From NCBI GenBank assembly GCA_963580285.1, contig OY757026.1, forward strand, positions 62,373,396 to 62,437,395: DNA of 64,000 nt, read 5' to 3'. The notes beneath the pieces were generated by a model. It was not told the origin of the DNA. It saw nothing but the letters and a program-made list of their open reading frames with translations, and did not search any database. Of the stretch, positions 23,547 through 34,085 are shown in pieces. Every line of letters starts with the position of its first letter. Position 1 is the stretch's first letter. A program made the translations under genes and the position numbers. This DNA comes from Lucinisca nassula. Taxonomy: Eukaryota > Mollusca > Bivalvia > Lucinida > Lucinidae.

Positions 23547-24311
23547 TTACGTTGGAGCCGTCATAGAATCTGAGGCCTGACCCACCGGCGTGCAATTAAA
23601 GAGGGAAGCAAAGTTGCCAACCGTGATTGGGTTAACTACCATGCATGCAGTCTGTCGTATAACATCCATGTTGTACCCAATCTTTTTATATCGAAGAATG
23701 ATTTTACGAAATAAGGTGCTGAAGTCATTGCGGTTATATATTTTTCTGAATTTATATACTAAGTCACCATAAAATTCGGGTTCCGATAGACCTTGTTGCA
23801 GAAGAGATTTAAGTCCAATATTGAATTTTGAAATTAAATCAGAATGGCGTCTATAAAATTTTGAAAATGCTTTGCGTAGTTTATGGTACCGATAACCCTG
23901 ATTAAGAAGTTTAGCAGTTAATAATTTATTAAGAGTGTTGAAGTCAGTTACATGACTACACACTCTAGCAAATCGAATTAATTGCGAAATATAAACGCCA
24001 TAGGATGGCGCACTAGGAACATCACCATCCAAAAAAGGAAAATTTACAATCTCAAAATCAAAGTCATCGCGTTTATCATAAATTTTGCACGAAACAAACC
24101 CATCTACAATAGATAGATGTAAATCCAAAAACGGGGCCTCGGTATCAGAAGAATTTGCTTTATTTAATTGAAGTTCTGGGGGGGGTAAATCTGACTGATC
24201 AAACCATCGAAATAGGTATTATCAATATTTAATAAATCATCTAAATATCTAGAAGTGGAGCTAAAAGCTTCAATAATTTCAGATTGGTTATCAATGGAAA
24301 GCGACAACATG
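23547..24311 (-). pseudogene. Penelope-like RT, C-terminal part
   Basis: Minus-strand translation starts FMLSLSIDNQSEIIEAF, then RYLDDLLNIDNTYFDGL, and ends SLFNCTPVGQASDSMTAPT. Extra G residues at 24,178-24,184 shift frame after SQIYP. The 193-residue C-terminal domain (23,547-24,128) is open. The coding sequence continues on the far side of the insertion at 24,312-24,963. Confidence 0.87.
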
Positions 24312-24963
24312 AAAAGTAGAAGTAAAACAAAGATCAGGAATTGATACAATTAACTTACTCCACCCATAAAAGACACCAAAGGGAAAGAAATACAAACATT
24401 AAGCGACCAGACCATAATGGAAACCTAAACAAAGGAAGGCCATAAGGACAGTTACTTTCCCACAAAATGGCCATATGGCCATCCAAAATTAAAAGACACA
24501 AGTGATACACACAGTAAGTAACAAACAACAACATAAATAAATCGCAACAGAAGAACCGCCTTGGAACGGTCAGTAGAAAGATTTCCACTGGGGGGGGGGG
24601 GGGGGGGGGCGGGGGGGGCTTAAATCGATTTTACGTGGCCACAATCCTCGCCCTTACTTCCGTCGCGATTTAGACAAAATAATTTGTTCAGTCCGCATGA
24701 AGGCCTCCTAACTCATCAGTGCAACATCTCCGTGAATCGATTTTACGTGGCCACAATCCTCGCCCTTACTTCCGTCGCGATTTAGACAAATAATTTGTTC
24801 AGTCCGCATGAAGGCCTCCTAACTCATCAGTGCAACATCTCCGTGAACACAAAAATCAAAGAACCACAGAGGTGAGACAACGGTGAGGACTCGACAGCAA
24901 GAAACCACTGAAATGCTGAAGCAAAAGAAAACCAACAGTTAGACTCCGATGAGCCCGACAAGA
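24312..24963 (-). mobile_element. Penelope-like terminal unit inserted into a Penelope-like RT
   Basis: The RT reading GACAACATGA|AGTCTCTTTC seen intact at 22,081-22,098 is split here by a PLE tail beginning AAAGTAGAAGTAAAAC. GA(A) occurs at both junctions. Inside, about 114 bp from ATCGATTTTACGTGGCC to CATCTCCGTGAA is tandemly duplicated (24,624 and 24,738), and a G run spans 24,591-24,618. Confidence 0.82.
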
Positions 24964-25560
24964 GAAGTCTCTTTCATAACAATACAAGAACAGATCAGCC
25001 ACAAGAGGTGCGCAATTCTTACCCATCGGAATACCCACAATTTGTCTAAATAACTTAGTACCGAATCTAGTATAAATATTGTCAAGTAGAAAGGTGAGGG
25101 CATCACACACTTTCTGACATGACCAAAGTGTATAATTCTTATGCTCTTTAGAAGTGAAAAATGCATTTCTGACATTACATGCAAGATAGAGAGAATCTTC
25201 TCTGTGAAAAGCCCATTCAATTAAATCATTAAGCTTTTCTTTTATAAGATTATGAGGAAGTGTAGTGTAAAGAGTGGAAAAATCGTAAGTAGACAGACTT
25301 GAAGCACGAAAATGTCTGGATTTCAATTTATTTAAAACCTCATTTGATTTTTTTATAGACCAAAACAGATTTCTTCCTGATCTCTCAAAGACTTTATCAC
25401 AATATTTAATCACATGCGTTTTAATAGCAGTAAGACAGGAAGTTAATAATTTAGAAAGTTCAGTGGTAGTGCAAGAGCTAGAATTCTCAATAAACCGTGC
25501 TTTGTTATGTCTTTTATGAAGTTTTGGTAGCCAGTATAGCGTAGGAAGCTTGTCTTGGCC
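24964..25560 (-). pseudogene. Penelope-like RT, N-terminal part
   Basis: Minus-strand translation gives LSKLLTSCLTAIKTHVIKYC, SGRNLFWSIKKSNEVLNKL, YDFSTLYTTLPHNLIKEKL and IVGIPMGKNCAPLVADLFLY. These are the finger and palm motifs of the family. The frame is open from 25,413 to the insertion joint. Together with 23,547-24,311 this is one RT split by a PLE tail. The protein start is not present. Confidence 0.87.
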
Positions 25561-25654
25561 TTAAAATCCACTGATATTATGAGAGTTATGACCCTTTTAA
25601 CCCCCTCGCACAACGAAGTTGGGAGGGGAGGGGGATATAGCATTTGTTCCGTTT

Positions 25655-25795
25655 GTCTGTTTGTTTGATTTGAGGTTTAACGTCCCCGTCAACACTGTAA
25701 AGGTCATTTTTAGACGTTGCTTCCAATTCTGTGGGACTTTTACCCGACATTGAGATGAAATGACATCTCAAACCCTGTCGCCCTATGAAACCTTC
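25655..25795 (-). mobile_element. SINE fragment, (AAAC)n-tail family
   Basis: Reversed: the tail GTTTGTTTGATTTGAGG and body TTTAACGTCCCCGTCAACAC match the full SINEs at 42,755, 62,660 and 63,300. Only the 3' half is present. Confidence 0.75.
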
Positions 25796-25915
25796 ACTTC
25801 TATTTTTGAGAAAGAATTTTATACCGTATGGCGATATGGCATATTGAAGAATCTGCATAAGTGGTTTGAAATGTAGATTACCCAGTTTCATTCAAAGTTT
25901 TTAGGGGTTTAGGGC

Positions 25916-26540
25916 AGCGCTTGTTTCAGGTGCGAGTGGGATATACCCTGTCAGATCTTTTAAAAATATGAAAACATTTAAACGAAGGCTGCAACAAAAT
26001 TTTAACAGAATTGAAGCTTGGGCAGATAAAAAATGGTTTCAAGTTCTACAAGCCGAAGAAACATGGACATCCTTCCATGTTTCTTGTACAGATCACAAAG
26101 TCCTGTGACAGAACAAGCCAAATTTCTTGAGGTCATATTTGTTAAAGATCTTACGGCTAAATTCTTACAAAAATGATCTTTTGAAGGTATTAGCTCATAC
26201 AAGTTGGAGAGCAGATCGGAATACGTTATTACATCTTTACAGGTCTTTAATAAGATCTCAATTAAAGTATGGGTCTGTTGTGTATGGTTCTGCAAGAAAG
26301 TCATATTTAAATTTTTGGATACTATCCATCTCTAAGGACTTCGTCTGGCTATGAGAGCCTTTTGTCTGCCATCTTTGTTTATTCGGTGTATTCTTTGCTT
26401 CCAAAGGATCTAACTTTTCTTCTGCAGCAAGCCTTTATATTGAAGCAGGTGAACCATCTATAACTTCGCGCAGTGAAACACTTTCTCTTCAGTATGCTGA
26501 TATATCAGACTTGTTGCTAATCCATTTAGCCCGACTTTAA
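25916..26540 (+). pseudogene. I-type LINE RT fragment, part 1
   Basis: Closely related to 36,590-37,350 of the LINE described below: GTTTCAGGTGCG, then (after an internal loss of the catalytic region) ATATGAAAACATTTAAACGA, GTATTAGCTCATACAAG, GGGTCTGTTGTGTATGGTTC, and CTTCAGTATGCTGATATATC. It has many frameshifts. It stops at 26,540 where a PLE begins and resumes at 28,116. Confidence 0.8.
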
Positions 26541-27159
26541 AAATAGAAGTGAAGGCAATGATCAGGAATCGGTACAATTAACCCACAGCTCTCATCATAG
26601 ACACCAAAGGGAAAGAAACACAGACATGAAACAACTAGACCGTAATAGAATCATCAACAGCGGAAAGCCAAATGGGCAGTTACTTTCCCACAAAATGGCC
26701 AATTGGCTATCCAAAACAAAAATATAAGCGATACACACACTCAAAGACCAGCCATAAAAATAAACCGCGACAGAAGACCCGCCTTGGAACGGTCAGCGAA
26801 ACGAATAAATAAAACAAATCACATTTGCGGGCGGGGGGGGGGGGGGGGCTCTTAAATCGATTTTACGTGGCCACAATCCTCGCCCTTTCTTCCGTCGCTA
26901 TTAAGACTATTAACTTGTTCAGTCCGTATGAAGACCTCCTAACTCATCAATGCAACATCTCCGAGATAACAAAAATCAAACAACCTCAGAGATGAAACAA
27001 CGGTGAGGACTCGACAGCAAGAAACCACTGAAATACTGGAGTAAGAGAAGACCAACAGTTAGACTCGGATGGGCCCGACCAGAGACAGAGCATCAGGCAT
27101 CAACTAACATTACTTTAAATTAGATACGCTCTATTTCTCAGTAAGCCTTTACGCTGGAA
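26541..27159 (-). mobile_element. Penelope-like tail inserted in a LINE
   Basis: Starts AAATAGAAGTGAAGGC directly after LINE sequence (AGCCCGACTTTA). Same tail blocks, with a G run at 26,831-26,847. It belongs to the degenerate RT copy at 27,160-28,115. Confidence 0.75.
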
Positions 27160-27364
27160 CCGTCATAGAATCTGAGGCCTGATCCACTCGCGTGCAATTA
27201 AATAGAGAAGTAAAGTTGTTAACCGTGATTTGATTAACTACCCTGCATGCAGTCTGTCGTATGACCTTTATATTGCACCCTATCTTTTTATATCGAAGAA
27301 TAATTTTACGAAATTTGGTGCTGAAGTCATTGCATTTATATATTTTTCTGATTTTGATTTATAT

Positions 27365-27546
27365 CAGTCTTTGAATCGACTGCCTATTCGAAATTCGCAA
27401 AATTGCAGTATGTTTCCTCTGGCTTTCTTTGCCCGATCATTACAGGGTCACTAATGAGGCTTTATTAGCCGAAACTACGTAGTATGACCCATCTTCGTTC
27501 TTATGAATATTTTCATTGCTCTTAAAGGAACTCATTTTTTATTTTT
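27365..27546 (+). mobile_element. Second type of hammerhead-bearing insertion, 182 bp
   Basis: The undisturbed PLE at 23,739 reads TTTTTCTGAATTTATATACT. Here about 0.2 kb lies between TTTTTCTGA and ATATACGAAG, flanked by ATTTATAT on both sides, which looks like an 8-bp target-site duplication. The inserted sequence is unlike the 261-bp family apart from the ribozyme layout. It ends in an AT-rich stretch (CTCATTTTTTATTTTT). Confidence 0.72.
27445..27490 (+). ncRNA. Hammerhead ribozyme motif, probably inactive
   Basis: Stem I GGGTCA (27,445-27,450) pairs fully with TGACCC (27,485-27,490). The core reads CTAATGA, where the usual CTGATGA G5 is replaced by A. Stem II is GGCT, loop TTATT, AGCC; the core GAAA is intact; stem III ACT/AGT has loop ACGT; residue 17 is A. 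Stem II and stem III differ from the 261-bp family yet stay paired. The G5 change should abolish cleavage. Confidence 0.75.
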
Positions 27547-27894
27547 ATTTATATACGAAGTCACCATAAAATTCGGGTTCCGTCAGTCCTTGTTTGCAGA
27601 AGAGATTTAAGTCCAGCATTGAATTTTGAAATTAAATCGGAATGTCGTCAATAAAGTTTTGAAAAGACTGTGCGTATTTTATGATACCGATAACCCTGAT
27701 TAAGTTAAGCAGTTAATAATTTATTACGAGTGTTGAAGTCAGTTACTTGACCAGACAATCTGGCAAATCGAATAAATTGCGAAATATAAACGCCATAGGA
27801 TGCCGCACGAGGAACATCACCATCTAAGAAAGGAAAATTTACAATCTCAAAATCAAAATCATCGTGTTCATTATAAATTTTGCAAGAAACAAAA

Positions 27895-28027
27895 TAGAAG
27901 TGAAGGCAACGATCAAGAATCGATACAATTAAGCCACAGCTCCCATCGGAGACACCAAAGGGAAAGAAGCACAAACATGAAACAAGTAGACACTAATGGA
28001 AACATCAATAGCGGAAAGCCAAAGGAA
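27895..28027 (-). mobile_element. Short Penelope-like tail piece inserted in RT
   Basis: The intact reading GAAACAAACCCATCTAC is split by ATAGAAGTGAAGGC...AAAGCCAAAGGAATG. ACAAA is present on both sides, suggesting a 5-bp duplication. It is the second PLE-in-PLE insertion in the window. Confidence 0.68.
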
Positions 28028-28115
28028 TGACAAACCCGTCTACAATAGGCAGATGTAAATGCAAAACCGGGGCCTCGGTATCAGAAGAATTTGCTTTATT
28101 TAACTGAAGTTCTGG

Positions 28116-29012
28116 TTATTTCCACCAAAAATAGTAGATAAGTGTGCTATTAAACCCACAGCAATTAGCCATTTGGATTACGTACAATACCATTGCTAGA
28201 AAATTCAGTTACCGACCATAAAATATTCAAAATCATCAAACCGACGAAGTACCATCCTGGTGTATTAAAAAAACAAACAGTTCCCTTTGAATTACACGAT
28301 GGCAAAAAAACTCCGATTCAAACCGAGTACTACTCAAAACGTTATGGTATTGCAGTCACGTTACAGTGATTACCAGCAAGTCTATAGTGATGGTTCCAAA
28401 GAAGGCGAGAAAGCAAAGGAATCTTGATTCCCGTCTGGTATTAAGATTAATTTAATGATTTTAACCCATTTATCAACAAATACATCTTGTGTAAAGATTC
28501 CTTTAATGATTTAACCTATTTATCAACAAATACATCTTGTCTGAATGGCAAGATGAATAGGACGGTGCAATAGTTAATTCCGTGCCCTTAAGCCTCACGT
28601 CTGAACAAAATGCTCTCCTCCACAATGTGACAGGAAAGAGCTAGGATGTAGTATTGACTCGACCGCGCTAGCCATACTACAGTTACTCATTTTTGCGTTC
28701 TTAACGGCGAGGATCGGATTTCACTTTCTGCAACATATCTTAATTGGCTGTGTTGGCTTTACACCGTCACGTAACATGAACTTCAAAACTGATGCTTTGC
28801 AACAATTATTTTAAAATGTACCTGTTGATAATATTATCTTATTCTAAACAGATATTGGACTTTTTAGGTTTAATTTTCCAGGTTTTTATACATTATCATT
28901 CCAACAACTTTACTTTTTACATCTCATAACACTACATATATTTTGATCATTAACCGTTTGAGGCTTATTGCCCACAAAGAGGGTTGACACTTCGATAAAC
29001 ACAAAATCACCA
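28116..29012 (+). pseudogene. I-type LINE 3' part (RNase H region), part 2
   Basis: Continues the LINE of 25,916-26,540. It contains AAACCCACAGCAATTAGCC, TACTACTCAAAACGTTATGG, the RNase H start YSDGSKEG, then (after a large internal loss) the C-terminal zinc-finger region, and the 3' end with GCCCACAAAGAGGGTTGACA and ATCACCATCATCA. It lacks the hammerhead insertion present at 37,586 in its relative, so it shows the empty site. Confidence 0.8.
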
Positions 29013-29802
29013 TCATCAAAACAGATTTTGAACTGAATAGAATGTTCCCCTTTCAGCAGAAATCTATTTCCCAATGTAGGGGTGCCAGGTTCATTTATTG
29101 TTAGAAACCCTGGGGCTGCACTGTTTGCCAGGGGCATGTTTTCCATATAAATTTACGTCATTTGTCCCAGGCATGGCTGCAAGCACTTAATTAAAGACTG
29201 TGTCTAAATAACAAGCCATGAATTGACAAATTCATATTCAGTGCTTACTGGTATGTAAATAGACCGAAACAAATGCCCGAAAATAAATGGCGCATATTTT
29301 GTTTTTTATAGAGAAATGGATAAAGCTTAAGGGAAGGCGAAATTTTCAACCACGTTGGACCCTCTTAGTCATAGCTTAATTAAAGGGGTCTACCATTATT
29401 GTTACATTTTTCCGTTTTGCATATTTTTGTGACTTGCAAATTCGATTTTTACCCAACTTTTAAAAGTAGCTAATATTATAGTTCAATTCATTTACATGGA
29501 AGAATTCTAACACGAGTTGCTTACATGATCTCTCAATAGAACTGTGTATTTTTCTTGCAGTTGCATAGACACTCTGTGAAAAGTAAGATTGGTTTTGATT
29601 ATTTTTGATTCAATATTAAAAGATTCTTTTAGGGATATTTTAAGGGTACGATTTTGTAATGGAAGTTGTGTTTCAAACTTGTCAACTTGTACATTTTGCT
29701 ATGCATTGACATTGGACGCGATCCACGCTCAATATACTAACTTAACAAGAAAAATGCCTAATGGCATTATGGACGGGTTTTTTTTTCAGTACGGTTAGGA
29801 TG
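29013..29802. other. No recognisable gene
   Basis: AT-rich sequence. Near 29,771 it contains GGACGGGTTTTTTTTTC, whose complement AAAAACCCGTCC lies near 31,199-31,210. This may mark the ends of a 1.4-kb element enclosing the G-rich and Helentron-like parts, but I cannot confirm it. Confidence 0.4.
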
Positions 29803-30117
29803 GTGGTGGCATGGGTGGGGTAGGGTGGGGTGTGCTGGTGTGGGGTAGGGTGTGGTGGGGTGGGATGGGTTAGGAGTCGGGTGGGGGTGGAATTTGTGGT
29901 GGGGTGGGGTGTTGGGTGGGATGGGGTGTGGTGGGGTTGTGGGGTGGGGTGGGGTGGGTTGGGGTGGGCTTGGGTGGGTGGGATGGGGTGAGGTCGGGTA
30001 AGGTGGGGAGTGGTGGGATGGGGTGGGGTTTGGGGTGGATTGGGGTTGTTTTGGGATGGGGGTGGGTGGGGTTGTGGGGTAGGGTATGCTAGGGTAGGGT
30101 GGGGTAGGTAGGGTATG
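29803..30117. repeat. G-rich minisatellite (GGGGT/GGGTGT)
   Basis: About 315 bp built from GGGGTGGGGTGTG-like units with almost no C on the plus strand. Runs of three or four G at short spacing could form G-quadruplexes. The frame open across it (WGGVGWVG..) is a low-complexity artefact. Confidence 0.88.
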
Positions 30118-30650
30118 TATGTAAAACTAAGTATGCATGTATGTACAGAACAAATGCAATATCCTAACCCAGTAACAACTTTTTGTGGAGGAGGGGGGTA
30201 TGATTTGTTTATGTGTTTTAGGAAGAAGAAAAAAAAAAGTTTTTTTTTTTTCTATTTTTAGCTCTGGTGGACACTGATTTTAGCGATTTTGAAAAAGGGT
30301 CACCTAATGAACATTTCTGTATGTATGTAAAACTATGTATGCATGTATGTACAGAACAAATGCAATATCCTAACCCAGTAACAACTTTTTGTGGAGGCTG
30401 GGGGGTTGATTTGTTTATGTGTTTTACAAAGAAAAAAAAAGTAAAGTTTTTTTTCTATTTTTAGCTCTATTTTTAGCTCTAGTGGCCACTGATTTTAGCA
30501 ATTTTGAAAAAGGGTCACCAAATGAACATTTCTGTAAAATAATTTTGAAATCGGGCCATTATCCCAGGAGGAGATGTCGTTTAAAGAAATTGTTGACGGA
30601 CGATGGACATCAACTCACCTTGAGCACTTTGTGCTCAGGTGAGCTAAAAA
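30118..30650 (+). mobile_element. Pearl/Helentron-like 3' end with tandem duplication
   Basis: A block of about 200 bp (ATGTATGTAAAACTA..GCATGTATGTACAGAAC..AGCTCTGGTGG) is duplicated at 30,114 and 30,318. The last monomer carries AGGAGGAGATGTCGTTTAAA as in the array at 45,540-46,918. The end has GAGCACTTTGTGCTC (30,622-30,636), AGGTGAG and CTAA. Confidence 0.7.
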
Positions 30651-30835
30651 AGAACGAAAAAAAAAAAGAAAATTCCATGCCTGTGCATGCATGTATGTAT
30701 TATTACTAGCAACTATCAGGGGAGGAAGATAATAATTGTTCATATGTGTTTATGGAGAAGAAAAGAAAAATAAAGAAAAAAAAAGAATGAAAAAAAGAAA
30801 GAAAAAAAAAGAACAAAAAAAAAGGGATATCTCCA

Positions 30836-30915
30836 CCGGGGTTTGAACTCACGCCCCTCAGATTCATAGTCAACAATAGGATTCGTGGTCCAGCACTCTA
30901 TCCACTACACTGGCA
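30836..30915 (-). other. tRNA-like SINE head
   Basis: On the minus strand TAGTGGATAGAGTGCTGGAC (A-box-like) is followed by GAGTTCAAACCCCGG (B-box-like) at tRNA spacing. An A-rich simple stretch lies beside it (30,750-30,825). No proper acceptor stem is evident, so this is a SINE head or tRNA relic. Confidence 0.55.
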
Positions 30916-31239
30916 TTTGAAAAAAGGTTAACCAAAAGGTAAACCAGAAAAACACCAGTTTGAAAAATGACAATTTCCGCCAAAAGTTTAGTCTTTTGCG
31001 CCATTTATGGATAATACATGAAAGCGGTACCTCCATTTATGCATCAGTCCTGATATTAAAACAATCTGCTAGAGAATAGATGAAAAATATCACTTTGAAA
31101 AAAAGGTTAACCAAAAGGTAAACCTGGGACGACGCCCGCCCGCCCGCAGGACGCCCGCCCGCCCGGACATCGCTATTTTAAAGGACGGATTTTTTTTAAA
31201 AACCCGTCCAAAAATGTAGCACTTTAGTCGCAGCACTTT

Positions 31240-31290
31240 AGTTTAGAAGACTCGTGGTGCAGTGGTTATGCTTCTCGTCCGCAAGATATT
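31240..31290 (+). other. Partial tRNA-like SINE head
   Basis: CTCGTGGTGCAGTGGTTATG and CTTCTCGTCCGCAAG resemble the 5' half of the tRNA-like head at 56,098-56,262 (GTGGTGCAGTGGTTACGC on the minus strand). No B box follows. Confidence 0.4.
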
Positions 31291-32340
31291 GTTTTATTCT
31301 CTTTCTTGCAATATATTTTTAGTTATTTGCTTCAAATGAAGTTTATGACGGAACAGAAAATAATTTCCAATTAAGCCATATTTATGCTGTGTAAATGGCT
31401 TTTTTGTAACGATTCAATTGCAGGTAAATTTCGGGTTAAAATGTAAAACTTGTTTTTCATGACAAAAAATCGGGAGTTATAAGGGCATTAAATGAGTAGC
31501 TAACGTGATGAAAACAAAATTGGACTATAATAATTACAGGATAATGATAATAATGAAACATACAAGACCGTTAAAACCAATAACCTAACTAATAACCTGG
31601 CTTGGCTTCTGCCAATAACGGGGGTGTTGGGCTACTTTAATGAGCTGTGAACGGCCTAACCCCTGGCCCCTGCGGGGCAACCTGGTGGTGAGGCCTTGCT
31701 CAATTTAGGGAAAGATCTGCTCAGAGCAGGCGTTAAGTCTGCAATAAGGGAGTCCGCACATTTGCATATTTTCGAGGAATTTTATGATATATGAATAGGA
31801 ATTATGGTAAGGAAATATGGATTATGTATAGAATTTATCTAATCGGAGCATTTTGTAACTGGATTTACTGGACCGAAAAATAGGAAAGCTATATATGCAA
31901 TCAATTTAAAGCTAGATTATCGCGGCGCCCATGGTGGCCTCTGGATCCAGTTCCAGCGTCCATAAAACCCCATTTTAATGTGGATACTGATAGTAATAGC
32001 TTCGGATGATTATCATACTGATTTTAGACATGTTTCATATGTTGATGTATTTTATTGGAAATTGGAATTGGAAGTAATAAATGATCAAAATGCTATATGT
32101 TGTTTGCTGTCAGTCTCCTAAAATAATAATAATAATTATTTTAAATACAATTATTATTCTATTACTTCTTCTCCCACTAGTACTACTATTGTGTCCCTGC
32201 GATCGGGGCTTTGGCTGCATGATGCTTCCAAGCAGAGCTGAAACTAACCGCACATGAGTACTGGTAAACCACCCAGGAGATCTTATCCTGCCATCTCAAT
32301 GTCCACAAGGTATTAGACTTCCTGCCTTGCCGTGGCCCTG
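31291..32340. other. No recognisable gene
   Basis: AT-rich with short AAT/ATT runs near 32,120-32,160. The stretch 31,600-31,740 is GC-richer and includes CCCCTGGCCCCTGCGGGG, but I do not recognise it. Confidence 0.4.
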
Positions 32341-32360
32341 GGGGCTCAATTCCCACTGGG

Positions 32361-32770
32361 CACATTGCCGCTGTGGTCTTTGTGCCCACTGGGAAGACCT
32401 AAAGAAAGTACCACCCGTTTGCCGTAGGGTGGCGTTCTGTAATCCGGAAGAAGGGATCCTGGATGTTGAGGGTTGCCTGAGGTGGCGATGCTTCAGGTAC
32501 CCAACACGCCTCTTTGGTCTGGCTTATCGGTGCAGACGGGTGGCCGTGCGGTCCGGCACGGTCATATTGCCGCTGTGGTCTCTGTGCCCACTGGGAAGAC
32601 CTAATGGAGGTACCACCCGTTTGCCGTAGGTTGCGTTCTGTAGGCCGGAAGACGGGATCCTGGAGGTTGAGGGTTGCCTGAGGTGGCGGTGCTTCAGGTA
32701 CCCAACACGCTTCTTTGGTCTGACTTTTCGGTGTAGACGGATGGCCGTGTGGTCCGGCACGGTCAATCGG
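32361..32770 (+). promoter_or_regulatory. LINE 5' UTR tandem monomers (about 205 bp, two copies)
   Basis: ATTGCCGCTGTGGTCT, GTGCCCACTGGGAAGACCTA, TACCACCCGTTTGCCGTAGG, GATCCTGGA, GGTTGCCTGAGGTGGCG, TCAGGTACCCAACACGC and GTGGTCCGGCACGGTCA occur twice, starting about 32,361 and 32,567. They lie upstream of a LINE ORF1. Repeated GC-rich monomers ahead of ORF1 are a common promoter arrangement in LINEs. Promoter function here is inference. Confidence 0.65.
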
Positions 32771-33054
32771 CTGGTCGCGCCGAACTCTAGAGATACCTCT
32801 TTGCTTTCTTTTCCATTCTTTTTTGTATCTTTCCTGATACCAACCATATGCCCATTTACCTTACCCCTTTCTGTCTTTTTATCTCTAGAAGGCGGTGGCC
32901 AAACGGACCAATCGTGTAGGCTTTTTGTTTATGCGAGAATATCTCACGTGTACCTCTAACACCTGCGAGTCGGAAAACCACTCCATCATGGTGTTCCCTT
33001 GTAGGGCTCCAAGGAGGGCGGAGAGCACTTGGGACGAACCTTAAAGCTTTCTTC

Positions 33055-34085
33055 ATGGCGAAGAACAAAACCATAACCGCAACGCACCCAAACGTAAAAA
33101 AGATGAGGATTCAGCCGAATCGGATGAACCCAGTCAGCAGTCAAGTCAGCAGTCTAGTCAGCAGTCTGAAACTCCAAAGCTCAACAATATTCCACGCTTC
33201 TTGGTGATGACATCACGTGATGATACACGTATGGTGTCAGATTTATCATCTTTTGTAATCGAAAAGAGTATAGTGTCCATTGTCGGACATCCAAAAAGTA
33301 TCAAAGAGCTGAAGTCAGGTGTCTCCTCTTGGAAGTCGAGAGAGAACAGCGGGTTAAGCGGGCTTAGTACCACAAAAATATTCGATCTCAACGTCAAAAT
33401 ATCGTTGCACAAAACACTCAATTCATGTAAAGGTGTCATCCGCAGCCCAGAGCTACGTCCGTGCAACGATACCGAGAGTATTGCGAATTAGAGAGATGAA
33501 GGCGTCATTGGTGTACGTAACATCCAAGTTCGTAGAGGTGGTGTATTGAAGCCAAAATGTACCTACGTGTTGACATTTAATACACCAGTTCTGCCCAAGA
33601 AAATAAAAGTTGCATATCTGTCTGTTAACGTAGAGGTGTATATAACAAACCCTCTCAGATGTTATCATTGTCAGGTTTTTGGTCACCACGAAGCAGATGT
33701 CAGAAGAATCAACTCTGTCCAAACTGTGGTGGAGAAAAACATGTCGATATGCATAAAATCTGCAAGAATGAGGCCAAGTGGTGGAGAAAAACATGTCGAT
33801 ATGCATAAAAACTGCAAGAATGAGGCCAAATGCGTCAATTGTGGTGGCAAGCATGCTGTTTTCTCTCGAGATTGTCCGGCATGGGAAAAAGAAAAAGAAA
33901 TACTCACTGTCAAATACCAAAGGGGGATAACATTCCCAGAAGCGCGAAAAATTGTTGATGAGCGATACACAACACCAACCACCAGTTACGCCAGCATCAC
34001 AAAGAGTGCTGGTGTAAAAATTTCCAGCTCCGGGACAATAACTGCTGAATCATACATAGCTGAACTGAAAAAAGCTGGTGCATGA
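33055..34085 (+). pseudogene. I-type LINE ORF1 (gag-like, zinc knuckles), broken
   Basis: Starts at ATG 33,055 (MAKNKTITATHPNVKKM). It shifts frame before MTSRDDTRMVSDLSSFVIEK (33,207), shifts again near 33,490, and ends with NEAKCVNCGGKHAVFSRDC and ITFPEARKIVDERY. The first knuckle reads CYHCQVFGHHEADV with its last Cys lost. A 52-bp tandem duplication (33,726 and 33,778) breaks the second. The product would be the RNA-binding protein of the retrotransposon. Called I-type because ORF2 carries RNase H. Confidence 0.85.

Larger units (their letters stand above)
27160..28115 (-). pseudogene. Penelope-like RT, degenerate and twice interrupted
   Basis: Minus-strand blocks of the RT C-terminus are recognisable (DDFDFEIVNFPFLDGDVPRA, SYGVYISQFIRFARL) but full of changes. 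Two insertions break it: a hammerhead-bearing element (27,365-27,546) and a short PLE tail piece (27,895-28,027). It ends in AACTGAAGTTCTGG, where the LINE resumes. Confidence 0.78.

Noticed and set aside
26385..26412. Extra hammerhead-element copy (GGTGTATTCTTTGCTTCCAAAGGAT as two pieces)
   Set aside because: Only about 27 bp match and no ribozyme is present; it may be a tiny relic but is too short to call.
29904..30092. Gly/Trp-rich 62-codon frame
   Set aside because: Low-complexity reading of the G-rich minisatellite.
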